Shown here: positions 9,073 through 16,457 of the stretch, piece by piece | Layout: each line of letters starts with the position of its first letter | Numbering within the stretch: position 1 is the stretch's first letter | From: a virus | Strand: one strand, 5' to 3' | Length of the DNA stretch: 64,000 nucleotides | Virus record (IMG/VR): IMGVR_UViG_3300027996_002186 | Location: 62,001-126,000 of that record | Translations under genes and position numbers: made by a program | The notes under the pieces: model-generated | What the model was told of the DNA's origin: nothing | The model's database searches: none | What the model saw: only the letters and a program-made list of their open reading frames with translations

Positions 9073-10269
9073 ATGGATAAGGGATATATAAAAAATATGA
9101 TACAGAAGATTCTTGATAAAGAGTTTTCTCATAAACAGAAGCGTCGTCTTAATGATTATCACGATAGACTTAACATGGCTTGTCCTTATTGTGGTGATAG
9201 TCACCGTCACAAACATTCTAAGAGAGGCAATCTCTATTTCAATAGATTATTCTATATTTGCTTCAACTGTGATAAGAAGACTACCTTAGACAAGATGTGT
9301 AGGGATTTCAATGAGCAAATTGATCCAGGTAAGAAATTAGAAATGATTGAGCACTTAGATAGTGTCATGACTTATAATGATTACGAAAATGAGTTTGTAG
9401 ATGCTCAATTTGATAATCTAATTGATATGGAAGATCTTGAAGCAGCTTTCGCTTCTGATATAACTCCCATAAATGACTTCCAACCTATTAAGGTTAATGG
9501 TGGTATTTATAAGTACCTTATTGGTAGAGGAATAGGTCCCGAATTACATAAAAATATTTATCAAGCAAAGTATCACAAAAACGAAAACGAAAGTGAGTGG
9601 ATAATAGCTATGTTAAATAGAAGAGGTGATAAGATAATTGGAATGCAAGTCAGAAACCTTAAAGGTGGTAGACGAAGAATGTTCAAGATATACAATTATG
9701 AGAATCTATTAGAGTGGGTTAATCATGGTAAAGAAGAGCCTCTTAATATAGATATGGGTGAGATGGTTATTTATAATAAATTATCATACTATTTTAATAT
9801 ATTGAATGTTAACTTCGAAAAAAGAATAACCGTATTTGAGGGTTATTTAGATTCTTTATTCTATCCAAATTCAATAGGTTTGGTTGGTGTAAATACTGAT
9901 TATAGATTTTTGGAGAATAATGGATTTGATATACAATATTTCTTTGATAATGATGAAGCTGGTTTTAATAAGTCAGAAGAAAAAATGAATGATGGGTTTT
10001 CTGTCTTCTTGTGGAGAAAATTATTAAACGATATAGTTGATAAAAAGAATTCGACAGATCCATATAAGCTATTCCATAGAATAGTTAAGGTCAAAGATAT
10101 AAATAAATTGGCTGAGTTAGTACCAAATCCCTATAAGGCTCTTAAATTACCTGATTATTTTAGCACAGATGTTCTTGATGTTAAATGGATACCTAAAATG
10201 AATAAAGGTAAGTGGGTAGAAAGAGAAACTGATTATAACAAGAAATTTGATAATTTTAATAGATTATGA
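9073..10269 (+). CDS. gp61: DNA primase (gp61/DnaG-like)
   Basis: 398 residues. The N-terminus carries a zinc-binding motif, CPYCGDS at residues 37-43 paired with CFNC at 63-66, for template recognition. A TOPRIM domain follows, with the catalytic Glu in ITVFEGYLDSL near residue 256 and the metal-binding DND in YFFDNDEAG near 290. Primases of this type lay RNA primers for lagging-strand synthesis together with the replicative helicase; T4 gp61 is 342 residues. No helicase domain is fused here. A TAATATATCA element precedes the ATG. Downstream lies a homing-endonuclease hotspot. Confidence 0.88.
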   Translation: MDKGYIKNMIQKILDKEFSHKQKRRLNDYHDRLNMACPYCGDSHRHKHSKRGNLYFNRLFYICFNCDKKTTLDKMCRDFNEQIDPGKKLEMIEHLDSVMTYNDYENEFVDAQFDNLIDMEDLEAAFASDITPINDFQPIKVNGGIYKYLIGRGIGPELHKNIYQAKYHKNENESEWIIAMLNRRGDKIIGMQVRNLKGGRRRMFKIYNYENLLEWVNHGKEEPLNIDMGEMVIYNKLSYYFNILNVNFEKRITVFEGYLDSLFYPNSIGLVGVNTDYRFLENNGFDIQYFFDNDEAGFNKSEEKMNDGFSVFLWRKLLNDIVDKKNSTDPYKLFHRIVKVKDINKLAELVPNPYKALKLPDYFSTDVLDVKWIPKMNKGKWVERETDYNKKFDNFNRL

Positions 10270-10313
10270 ATTGGCATGGTGTGTGTTAATACAGGTAGTT
10301 GAGTTATTTATAT

Positions 10314-10579
10314 ATGATAAAAGATGAATTGATACAAATAAAAATATCCAATAAAACACTCTCATATTATTTGAATATTAAAGAGAGGTATCATCAACAT
10401 TAATACAAGATGGATCTGGTATTTTAATAACAGGAATATGTGATTTTTGTGGGAATGAAAAGTTAATAAGTAAGAAAAAATATAACACACAAACCAAGTT
10501 TTCTAAGTTGGGATTCTCCTGTTCCAAACCAAACAGAACATTCTATAATGAACGAAAGGGGTTATTATCGGATATTTGA
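10314..10579 (+). pseudogene. Decayed zinc-ribbon gene of homing-endonuclease type
   Basis: An ATG at 10314 opens 29 codons (start IKDELIQIKISNKTLSYYLN) ending at TAA 10401-10403. One frame away, sequence from about 10397 to the TGA at 10577-10579 reads on sensibly, including CDFCGNEKLISKKKYN and a later single Cys. This resembles the zinc-ribbon segment found in phage homing-endonuclease proteins. A single-base indel near 10400 would join the two, so it looks like a remnant. This is the only content of the gap between primase and the HNH gene. Confidence 0.45.
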
Positions 10580-10618
10580 TTGTGGGTCTAAAAAGTGGAT
10601 TAGGAAATTTAAATATCT

Positions 10619-11092
10619 TTAGATAATTATATTACCTTTATTTATATACTTTTTATTTTTAGTAAAAAGAAATGACTTAAATTCTTTATTTCCTCTTTCT
10701 GCATTACAATCTTTACAACAAACAACTAGATTTACTTGACAATTATTACCACCTTCTGATATGGGTACTATATGATCCGCCGTAGCGTTTTCATAACTTA
10801 ACTTTTCTTCACAATATAAACAAAGGCTACCTTTGTTTTTATTTATGAAATCTTTAGCGAATCCGCTAGTTCTTCTTTTAACATTTTTACCGCTATATTT
10901 TAGTCCGACCACAACAAAGTCTTTCATATATTTGAATTTTTTCCTATATATCTCACAAGATTTATAGTTCTTATTTACAATGACTACCAACTTTATTAAA
11001 AATTTCCATCTGTTGTATGTTTTCTTTTCTACTGAGAGAAAATGTGGGTGTTCCGATTTTACTAGGAATTTTATTACTTTTATTACTTTCAT
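10619..11092 (-). CDS. HNH endonuclease, probably homing
   Basis: 157 residues. The C-terminal half carries a clear McrA-type HNH module: CLYCEEKL, ADHIVPISEGG, NLVVCCKDCNAERGNKEF. The two Cys pairs bind structural zinc and the His of ADHIVP is the catalytic base. The basic N-terminal half (1-75) has no recognisable domain and could contact DNA. Free-standing HNH enzymes of this size in T4-like genomes are usually homing endonucleases that spread by cutting alleles lacking them; a defence or packaging role is less likely because the gene lies alone beside a decayed homing-type remnant and is oriented opposite to the primase. Confidence 0.75.
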   Translation of the reverse strand: MKVIKVIKFLVKSEHPHFLSVEKKTYNRWKFLIKLVVIVNKNYKSCEIYRKKFKYMKDFVVVGLKYSGKNVKRRTSGFAKDFINKNKGSLCLYCEEKLSYENATADHIVPISEGGNNCQVNLVVCCKDCNAERGNKEFKSFLFTKNKKYINKGNIII

Positions 11093-11163
11093 ATTTTATC
11101 AATTTATATATTGAATTTTCTCATTTTCCTCGTTTAATATATACCTAAAATAAAATAACCACT

Positions 11164-11475
11164 ATGCGTAAATTTAAATTACCAAAAACTTTCTTTGGAT
11201 GGTCTAACATTAAATGGGCTATTAAAGAGCTTACAAATGTTTATTCAACAAACAAATCTTTCTTTTCTAAGAAAAGACTAGAATCTGGAATGGCTTTTTT
11301 AGTTGGTCAATTCGGGATGGTGTATTTCATGATACAAAATCATTCTACAATGACTGCATCTGACTTAGCTATCTGGGCTGGGATAGAGTTTGCTATATCT
11401 GGGTATATGGTTACTCAAATACAGAAAGAAAAGAAAAAGGGTGATCCGGAAGGAAGTCACGAAGAACAAGTTTAA
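11164..11475 (+). CDS. Small membrane protein, possible holin
   Basis: 103 residues with two hydrophobic stretches, roughly 42-58 (MAFLVGQFGMVYFMIQN) and 66-84 (LAIWAGIEFAISGYMVTQI), separated by a short polar turn, and charged termini (KEKKKGDPEGSHEEQ at the end). Two-helix membrane proteins with charged tails and an independent promoter are often phage holins, but there is no lysis gene next to it (the putative endolysin and spanins are elsewhere), so holin is only a suggestion. TTTAATATATAC lies upstream and a strong terminator downstream, so it is a single-gene unit. Confidence 0.5.
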   Translation: MRKFKLPKTFFGWSNIKWAIKELTNVYSTNKSFFSKKRLESGMAFLVGQFGMVYFMIQNHSTMTASDLAIWAGIEFAISGYMVTQIQKEKKKGDPEGSHEEQV

Positions 11476-11480
11476 AAACA

Positions 11481-11511
11481 AAAAAGACCATCAATTTGAT
11501 GGTCTTTTTTT
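11481..11511. terminator. Bidirectional terminator
   Basis: AAAAAGACCATCAA paired with TTTGATGGTCTTTTT; near-symmetric, serving the convergent genes on both sides. Confidence 0.85.
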
Positions 11512-11527
11512 GTATCTATTATTTTAA

Positions 11528-12022
11528 TTACTTAAATTTTCTAGTATTCTTATAACTTTTAGATTCACCTACTTTCATAGCATATCTTTCATCCTCATCC
11601 ATTTCATCAAATTCTTTATCAGCTAATTTGTTTGATTCACCTTCTATAAAAGTAACAACTTCATCCGCCGTTTTGAATTTTTTATTACCAACGTGAAACA
11701 TCTCTGTTTCTGATGGGAAAATTATCTTTTGTCCATTATATTCTACTTTACCATTAGTAACCTCTGATCCTAATTTATCAGCAACTTCTTGTAGTTTATT
11801 TGCATAAACATCTCCACCTTCTTCTTCCATTTCTTCTTCCATTTCTTCAGATTCTAAATCTTCAATGGGAGCTTCTTTAACGTCAGATTCTAAATCTTTG
11901 AATTCATGTTCTAAGTCACGAATAGCTAATTCATGTTCTTGTTGGTTTGTATCAAACTCTTCTTCTGATTCAAACTCTTCGTTTACTCTTTCGTTAACAA
12001 ATTGATTATATTTTTTAATCAT
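11528..12022 (-). CDS. Acidic protein with capsid-targeting-like N-terminus
   Basis: The ATG at 12020-12022 is chosen over the GTG one codon earlier. The protein (164 residues) starts MIKKYNQFVNERVNEE, a good copy of the shared N-terminal motif with a V-N-E site. It continues with an extended Glu/Asp-rich region (about 18-75, including MEEEMEEEGG) and a small ordered C-terminal domain (about 80-145, NGKVEYNGQKIIFPSETEM). The composition would suit an internal head or core protein. It is preceded by TTTTAATATATATAAAC on its own strand. No enzyme motif is recognised. Confidence 0.5.
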   Translation of the reverse strand: MIKKYNQFVNERVNEEFESEEEFDTNQQEHELAIRDLEHEFKDLESDVKEAPIEDLESEEMEEEMEEEGGDVYANKLQEVADKLGSEVTNGKVEYNGQKIIFPSETEMFHVGNKKFKTADEVVTFIEGESNKLADKEFDEMDEDERYAMKVGESKSYKNTRKFK

Positions 12023-12062
12023 CACTATTACTTATTTTTTGTTGTGTTTATATATATTAAAA

Positions 12063-12572
12063 TTAATTATCAGAATTTTTCAATTCACTTATAACATAAT
12101 CAACAAAACTATCTAACTCATATTCTAATCCATTACAAAATTCGAATATGTCATAATTATCTTGATTCTTTCTCTTTTTTATTGAGAAAAAATCAGGTGA
12201 TGTTGTTCCATTACTAAATAAAACTATTTTTCCCTCTAACCTACCTTCTATTTTCTTCTTACTAGGAAATTCTAAATCAGGAACATACATTGTCCCAATA
12301 TAGTGTATTTCATCACCATAATCTTCTATTTCTTCTAATTCAAATTTGAAATATCCATAATCATCTTCGAAAACTCTTTCACTTTCTTCTTTCACTATCT
12401 CCTTATGAACTTCTTCTTCACCACCAGAAGCGTGAGCGTCCAAAAAATCTTTCTCCAGCTTGGTTATAGAAGGCATACCATATTTAGATATTTTATCTAA
12501 AATATCATCTACCCTTTCTTTGGTAGTATAACCTTCATATCTCATTAAGTGTTTCATATTGTTATTAAACAT
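12063..12572 (-). CDS. Hypothetical protein with shared N-terminal motif
   Basis: 169 residues from the first ATG; a second ATG at 12557 would give an N-terminus MKHLMRYEGYTTK that fits the shared motif better. Residues about 20-50 (VDDILDKISKYGMPSITK followed by LEKDFLDAHAS) match a short helical motif seen again at the C-terminus of the protein at 51.1 kb and common in Bacteroidetes proteins. The rest is an acidic alpha/beta region without a recognised fold. A GAAATATATACC element lies 4 nt before the first ATG, which supports that start. Confidence 0.55.
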   Translation of the reverse strand: MFNNNMKHLMRYEGYTTKERVDDILDKISKYGMPSITKLEKDFLDAHASGGEEEVHKEIVKEESERVFEDDYGYFKFELEEIEDYGDEIHYIGTMYVPDLEFPSKKKIEGRLEGKIVLFSNGTTSPDFFSIKKRKNQDNYDIFEFCNGLEYELDSFVDYVISELKNSDN

Positions 12573-12607
12573 TAAGGTATATATTTCATATTGAATTCCC
12601 TTTTTTA

Positions 12608-13000
12608 TCAGTAAAACTTATGTGTTGGTGTTTTACCTAACCCACTATCAACAAGGTTTCTGTTGTGGTTACCAACTAACCAAGGTTTTCCTATCTTTTT
12701 ATGTATATTTTCCTTTATTGCTTTATATACTATTTCTAAATCCCCGTCTGTCTGATATATACAAATATAATTGTTGTTTACAATATCGATATCAAAATCA
12801 ATAACTTCTTCATCTGATAGTATATTATCTATCTTAGACCCTCTATCGTACTTTTTAACCTCACTTACCCAATTCTCAACGAAGTAGAATATAAATCCAC
12901 CAGATCCGTCCTTAGGATGCTCTTGAGCCATTTTTAGGTCTATACCATCATAGTATTTAACATTAATATCGTCTATTTTTTCCTCAGAAATTAATATCAT
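12608..13000 (-). CDS. Hypothetical protein (130 aa)
   Basis: Not recognised. A compact acidic alpha/beta protein; the end (GKPWLVGNHNRNLVDSGLG) is the most distinctive stretch. It overlaps the gene upstream by 17 nt and is probably translated from the same transcript. Confidence 0.5.
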   Translation of the reverse strand: MILISEEKIDDINVKYYDGIDLKMAQEHPKDGSGGFIFYFVENWVSEVKKYDRGSKIDNILSDEEVIDFDIDIVNNNYICIYQTDGDLEIVYKAIKENIHKKIGKPWLVGNHNRNLVDSGLGKTPTHKFY

Positions 13001-13217
13001 CGAATATATCGTCTATTTTTTTATCCCTTGTTTCGGATTTATGTAATCCTATTATATTTTTATGGAAAAGTTCATCGGTTTCAAATTTTAGTTTGAAACT
13101 ATCAAATGATGATCGTGACATTCTCAATAAAGAATACTCACCTCTTGATATTTTAGACTCTAAAATCCTGGTATCCAAGTAAGTTATATATTCTAGGTAT
13201 AATTCCTCGTTTTTCAT
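12984..13217 (-). CDS. Hypothetical protein (77 aa)
   Basis: Not recognised. Mostly helical and charged, with a Ser/Arg-rich middle (SLLRMSRSSFDSFKLKF). It overlaps the downstream hypothetical gene by 17 nt and is divergent from the nuclease-like gene at 13250. Confidence 0.5.
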   Translation of the reverse strand: MKNEELYLEYITYLDTRILESKISRGEYSLLRMSRSSFDSFKLKFETDELFHKNIIGLHKSETRDKKIDDIFDDINF

Positions 13218-13233
13218 AAATTATATATCTATA

Positions 13234-13245
13234 TTTAATATATAC
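13234..13245 (+). promoter_or_regulatory. Promoter motif with 4-nt spacing to the start codon
   Basis: TTTAATATATAC ends 4 nt before the ATG at 13250. If it acts as a -10 element, the transcript would be leaderless or almost so. Confidence 0.5.
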
Positions 13246-13249
13246 CCAT

Positions 13250-14008
13250 ATGCTAAATTATAAAGAGTATTTAAAGGAGGCCCAAGATAATCAAGTCGTT
13301 GTGTTGGATGATGGACAAGGTGGTAATATGTTTAAGACTGTTAAAAATGGTAGTAAGAACTCAATTACTTATCTTAATGCTGTTATAAAAAGGTTTATCG
13401 AAAGTGTTTATGGATCATCTGGGTTTGTTTATGGTAAACATACTGATATATTTATCGATAATAAGATAATTAATGGTGAGTATATATCAAAGATGGTTAA
13501 TAATTACACCATTTTTAAAAATGTGATAAGAATTAATAATATTAAAGAGGAAGAATCTTTTTATAATTTTATGTTATCTAATCTGAATAATATTTATTCA
13601 CCAAATGGTAAATTCTTTTTAGAACAATCATTACCTATTTTAATAAACACAACTAGAAGGGGAAATGTACTTGAAAAAATGGCTAAGGAATCCTTTTTAA
13701 AGTATTCTAAAGAAAAAGATATCGAGATTACTATACAAAACCCTTCTGTTGATGAAGATATAAACGGTGTTGATTTCAAATTCTTATCCAATGGTAGAAG
13801 TTTTACTGTTCAAGTAAAGCCATTTACTGATTATAAGTATATTGGTGATAAAATTTTCATAAAGACAGAAGGATCTTTATCATTGAATACAAACTACTTG
13901 ATACTATGTGATGGTAAGAATTGTATTAAATTAAGAAATACACCCTCTAATCCAGTTAAAATAAAAGGTAATACTTTTATTTCAAGTAAATCTAATCTAC
14001 TTATTTAA
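13250..14008 (+). CDS. PD-(D/E)XK nuclease-like protein with capsid-targeting-like N-terminus
   Basis: 252 residues beginning MLNYKEYLKEAQ, a variant of the shared N-terminal motif with L-K-E|A at residues 8-11. The C-terminal third carries what looks like a restriction-endonuclease-fold active site: a helix GNVLEKMAKESFLKY with Glu, then NGVDFKFL (Asp near residue 176) and, about ten residues on, FTVQVKPF (Q-x-K). The E...D...(E/Q)xK pattern is the usual PD-(D/E)XK metal site. If the N-terminal signal is real, this would be a nuclease carried in the head and injected. It ends 8 nt inside the convergent polymerase gene. The nuclease call is moderate; no specificity can be inferred. Confidence 0.5.
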   Translation: MLNYKEYLKEAQDNQVVVLDDGQGGNMFKTVKNGSKNSITYLNAVIKRFIESVYGSSGFVYGKHTDIFIDNKIINGEYISKMVNNYTIFKNVIRINNIKEEESFYNFMLSNLNNIYSPNGKFFLEQSLPILINTTRRGNVLEKMAKESFLKYSKEKDIEITIQNPSVDEDINGVDFKFLSNGRSFTVQVKPFTDYKYIGDKIFIKTEGSLSLNTNYLILCDGKNCIKLRNTPSNPVKIKGNTFISSKSNLLI

Positions 14009-15323
14009 ATCCACCGAATATATCCATTACCACACTCAATCTTCTTGTTATTTCTGGCATACCTAATGGTTCAATAATAGAATTAATTGGTGATAGTATT
14101 GATTTCTCAAATTGTATATCATAATCTATCTCAGGAGCAAATTCAATCGGGTAAGACCCTCTAGCATAAGCAAATGTGGAATTAACTGATTTATCTTTAC
14201 AGATATAATATTTAATCTTTGTACCAGATTTCATAAATTCATACTTATCTTGTAATTTCTTATCATTGTTCAATAAGTAATTATGATAAGCGGCCGCTTT
14301 AACAGCAAAGTGAGCTCCACTTATAAATTGTAATGGTAATGTTTTATCATTTAAAACTTTCTCATCATATTTATTACAAGATGATTGCATTGCGATATCA
14401 TCAACATCAGCCAATTCAAATTCCTTTCTAAGACCTTTTACCAATTTAAGTAAATCCTTTATATTGAATGTATCGGGATTCTCAAATAAATACTCTACTA
14501 TCCCAACAATCTTATCACGAGCAAAGGCTGGTGTGGATGACCTAACAAGTTCAACTCCTTTAGGATAAATATATTTCAATCTATCATATGGAATACCATC
14601 CTCATATAAAATATGTTGTATGTATTTTTTCTTAGCAATATTTATAATTGATTCTGATATTCTTTCAAGTTCAAAATCTTCTTTGTTTTCAACACCATAT
14701 GATTCTGCGTGTTTATCTAAACAATCTTTGAAGTAACCCTCATATTTTATTTGGTCAACTCCTAATATAAAATCAACCTCAGTAGACCAGTTCCAGATAA
14801 TATCATTTGTTAAAACTCCATCATCTATCATCTTATTTAACTTCCTATCTTTCACGAAGTTACCATCTATTAAAACTAACCCATAATCTTCTTTCAGAAG
14901 TTCTGTAAATTCCGTGATATCTTTTGACATACCCAAATAATTTGGATTATCTGTTTCTATCAAATCTCTTGATAGTATAATAAATTTCTTATCAATTGAA
15001 GATAGATATTCATCGTTAAATACTTGATCTCTCCAAGTACAATGGTCCATACAAGGTTTGAATGAAACAAAAATTGAATCGGTATCACCATAGATACTAA
15101 CATCCTCTTTCGTATCAATTGGTGTGATATCTTTTATATTTAATTGTTTGTGTAGCTCAGTATCAAGATGCCATTGATTATACCAATAATCTTGGTTATC
15201 ATCATCCATCTTTCTAGTCAATTCTCTACCCTCTGCTGTTATAGTACCTGCAACGTGGTTGTTATAAAGTATGAAGTATGGTGTTGCGAAGGCTCCATAA
15301 GAACCATTCAATACAAGTTTTAG
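14001..15323 (-). CDS. gp43: DNA polymerase (family B, gp43-like), C-terminal part
   Basis: The frame is open from the codon after the TGA at 15324-15326 down to 14001 (441 codons). It starts LKLVLNGSYGAFATPYF, i.e. motif B with the dNTP-binding Lys and the Asn-x-x-Tyr-Gly. Motif C YGDTDSIFV lies about 74 residues later, then thumb-domain segments matching T4/RB69 gp43 (GVELVRSSTPAFARDKI) and a C-terminal clamp-binding-like end (MDIFGGFK). Only a TTG is available as start in this frame, and it lies after the essential lysine, so independent translation would give a defective protein. The exonuclease and motif A parts are not in the window, so the gene is split, as in some Aeromonas T4-like phages. 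Confidence 0.85.
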   Translation of the reverse strand, partial: LKLVLNGSYGAFATPYFILYNNHVAGTITAEGRELTRKMDDDNQDYWYNQWHLDTELHKQLNIKDITPIDTKEDVSIYGDTDSIFVSFKPCMDHCTWRDQVFNDEYLSSIDKKFIILSRDLIETDNPNYLGMSKDITEFTELLKEDYGLVLIDGNFVKDRKLNKMIDDGVLTNDIIWNWSTEVDFILGVDQIKYEGYFKDCLDKHAESYGVENKEDFELERISESIINIAKKKYIQHILYEDGIPYDRLKYIYPKGVELVRSSTPAFARDKIVGIVEYLFENPDTFNIKDLLKLVKGLRKEFELADVDDIAMQSSCNKYDEKVLNDKTLPLQFISGAHFAVKAAAYHNYLLNNDKKLQDKYEFMKSGTKIKYYICKDKSVNSTFAYARGSYPIEFAPEIDYDIQFEKSILSPINSIIEPLGMPEITRRLSVVMDIFGGFK

Positions 15324-15329
15324 TCATTT

Positions 15330-15355
15330 ACCCCCACTTAAAATAAAGCGGGGGT
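15330..15355 (-). other. Hairpin in the 40-nt coding gap of the polymerase gene
   Basis: On the minus strand ACCCCCGCTT pairs with AAGTGGGGGT around a 6-nt loop (10 bp, one G-U). It fills most of the gap between the CTT codon at 15361-15363, followed at once by TAA, and the CTA codon at 15321-15323. No U-tract follows, so it is not an ordinary terminator. The layout recalls the bypass hairpin of T4 gene 60. Confidence 0.7.
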
Positions 15356-15357
15356 GA

Positions 15358-15462
15358 TTAAAGAGCGAGTTGAAGGGCATTGTAGTAATCTACTTCCTTT
15401 TTCAACTCGCTCGCTTTAATTTTTAATGACTCGATTTTTTTTATTTTTTCGGTTTTTGTCAT
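15358..15462 (-). CDS. gp43: N-terminal piece of the polymerase C-terminal half (before the gap)
   Basis: A 34-codon frame from ATG 15460-15462 to TAA 15358-15360. It ends ELKKEVDYYNALQLAL, which is the helix that normally leads into motif B (Q-x-x-x-K-x-x-x-N in T4 and RB69). Joining its last Leu to the following frame restores QLALKLVLNGSYG with the exact family spacing. It is therefore read as the true start of the split polymerase half, broken by the 40-nt gap. The 12 nt ending in the last sense codon pair with 15401-15412, forming a second hairpin, and use codons (GCG, AGC, CTC) that are rare in this AT-rich genome. Confidence 0.65.
   Translation of the reverse strand: MTKTEKIKKIESLKIKASELKKEVDYYNALQLAL
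15363..15412 (-). other. Coding-region hairpin just before the polymerase gap
   Basis: Arms 15363-15374 and 15401-15412 are perfect 12-nt inverted repeats (AGCGAGTTGAA/TTCAACTCGCT plus one pair) with a 26-nt loop. The structure ends exactly at the last sense codon before the in-frame TAA. Confidence 0.65.
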
Positions 15463-15527
15463 ATTTAATAAATTTGTTATAAAGGGTACTTATACATTTT
15501 GATATATAAATAAACCTCTTAAAGTAT

Positions 15528-15614
15528 ATGATAAAGGAAGAAAAAGTTTCAGTAAAAATCGGACCACGTAACATAAAATATTTTAATATGTGTGGATATG
15601 ATGTTACACTTTAG
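15528..15614 (+). pseudogene. Truncated homing-endonuclease-type N-terminus
   Basis: A 28-codon frame with VSVKIGPRNIKYFNMCGYDV, a start sequence typical of phage homing-endonuclease or zinc-ribbon proteins, stops at TAG 15612-15614 right after the conserved Tyr-Asp. The codons after the stop do not continue a recognisable domain, so it is a fragment. It lies just upstream of the split polymerase piece. Confidence 0.4.
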
Positions 15615-15643
15615 TCAGGCGCAATTTGGTCAGATAACAGAAC

Positions 15644-15986
15644 TATACGCCTATATGGTATTTGTTATGCTGATTGATAACCACTTATATTCTCACCATC
15701 ATAATAGTCGATACCTATCCAATTTTCATAATCTTCTACATTCACGTTTATATAATTCCCATTGTGGTAATAATTCACCAGGTATAATAATAAACAATAT
15801 AGGATCTGCCATTAGCTCTGTACCTCTTTTAACCTTTGTTTGTTTTGATTTTAATTTTACAATATCAACCTTTGATACATTATCAACTCCATATCTCTCT
15901 AAACAGGTTTCTTTTATTTTAGATATGATTGATTTTTTATTTATCTTATATTGATTATAGTAATGGAAATAGTAGTAACCTATCAC
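15644..15986 (-). pseudogene. Fragment of a homing-endonuclease-like protein
   Basis: An 86-codon frame (15726-15986, GTG start) contains ISKIKETCLERYGVDNVSKV, a repeat typical of large phage homing-endonuclease-associated proteins, and stops at 15726. One frame over, downstream sequence reads on (VEDYENWIGIDYYDGENISG, ending near 15644), suggesting a frameshift. There is no ATG start and no HNH or GIY-YIG core, so it is judged decayed. Together with the fragment at 15528 it fills the stretch between the polymerase and the gene at 16049; I see nothing else there. Confidence 0.4.
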
Positions 15987-16018
15987 TATTTGATTAATCA
16001 GATATATTATATTTTAAA

Positions 16019-16030
16019 TTTAATATATAA
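16019..16030 (+). promoter_or_regulatory. Late-type promoter motif
   Basis: TTTAATATATAA, 18 nt upstream of the ATG at 16049, with an A-rich leader. Confidence 0.55.
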
Positions 16031-16048
16031 TAAAAATAACAGTATCAA

Positions 16049-16432
16049 ATGAGGTTAAAGAAGTTTAATAGTTTCAAAATTAATGAATCAGAAGAGTTGA
16101 TGGAAACTCCTGTTGAGACTGGTAGCAAAGCATCTACATTAACTGGTGAGGTTACTCTTTATAGACTCACTTCTCATCCGGTTGTTGATCTTTCTTCACC
16201 TGGTGAGTATTATGTATGTGATAAAGGTGATATCGACCCTTCTATATTAGATAAGAAAGAAAGTTCTGAGTTATATTTAATTACGGTTACTTGTGATTCT
16301 TCTAATATTGACTTAGATAAATCTGAAATGGAGATTGCTAACTTAGGAAACGATTCTATCGTAGCAGTTAAAGATGATAATGTTTGTAAGGTTATTAGTG
16401 TTACTCCTTATGGAAACAATCCAGTAGATTAA
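16049..16432 (+). CDS. Small protein with capsid-targeting-like N-terminus, possible ART-like fold
   Basis: 127 residues starting MRLKKFNSFKINES: the shared motif followed by I-N-E|S, a good match to the T4 gp21 cleavage rule. The remainder contains GEVTLYRLTS near residue 35, GEYYVCDKGD near 57, and KSEMEIANLGNDSIVAV near 100. The Y-R and E-M-E elements recall the R and E-x-E positions of R-S-E ADP-ribosyltransferases such as T4 Alt (ITLYRS and EMEVILPRG), itself an injected head protein. No clear S-T-S motif is seen and the protein is short, so the ART reading is only a suggestion. It is a single-gene unit with its own promoter. Confidence 0.5.
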   Translation: MRLKKFNSFKINESEELMETPVETGSKASTLTGEVTLYRLTSHPVVDLSSPGEYYVCDKGDIDPSILDKKESSELYLITVTCDSSNIDLDKSEMEIANLGNDSIVAVKDDNVCKVISVTPYGNNPVD

Positions 16433-16457
16433 TATGAATCGAATTTAGTTGGATTCA

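Noticed and set aside
15321-15360. Group I intron or terminator inside the polymerase gene
   Set aside because: 40 nt is far too short for a self-splicing intron, and the hairpin lacks a U-tract; bypass fits the matching Leu codons and restored motif B spacing better.
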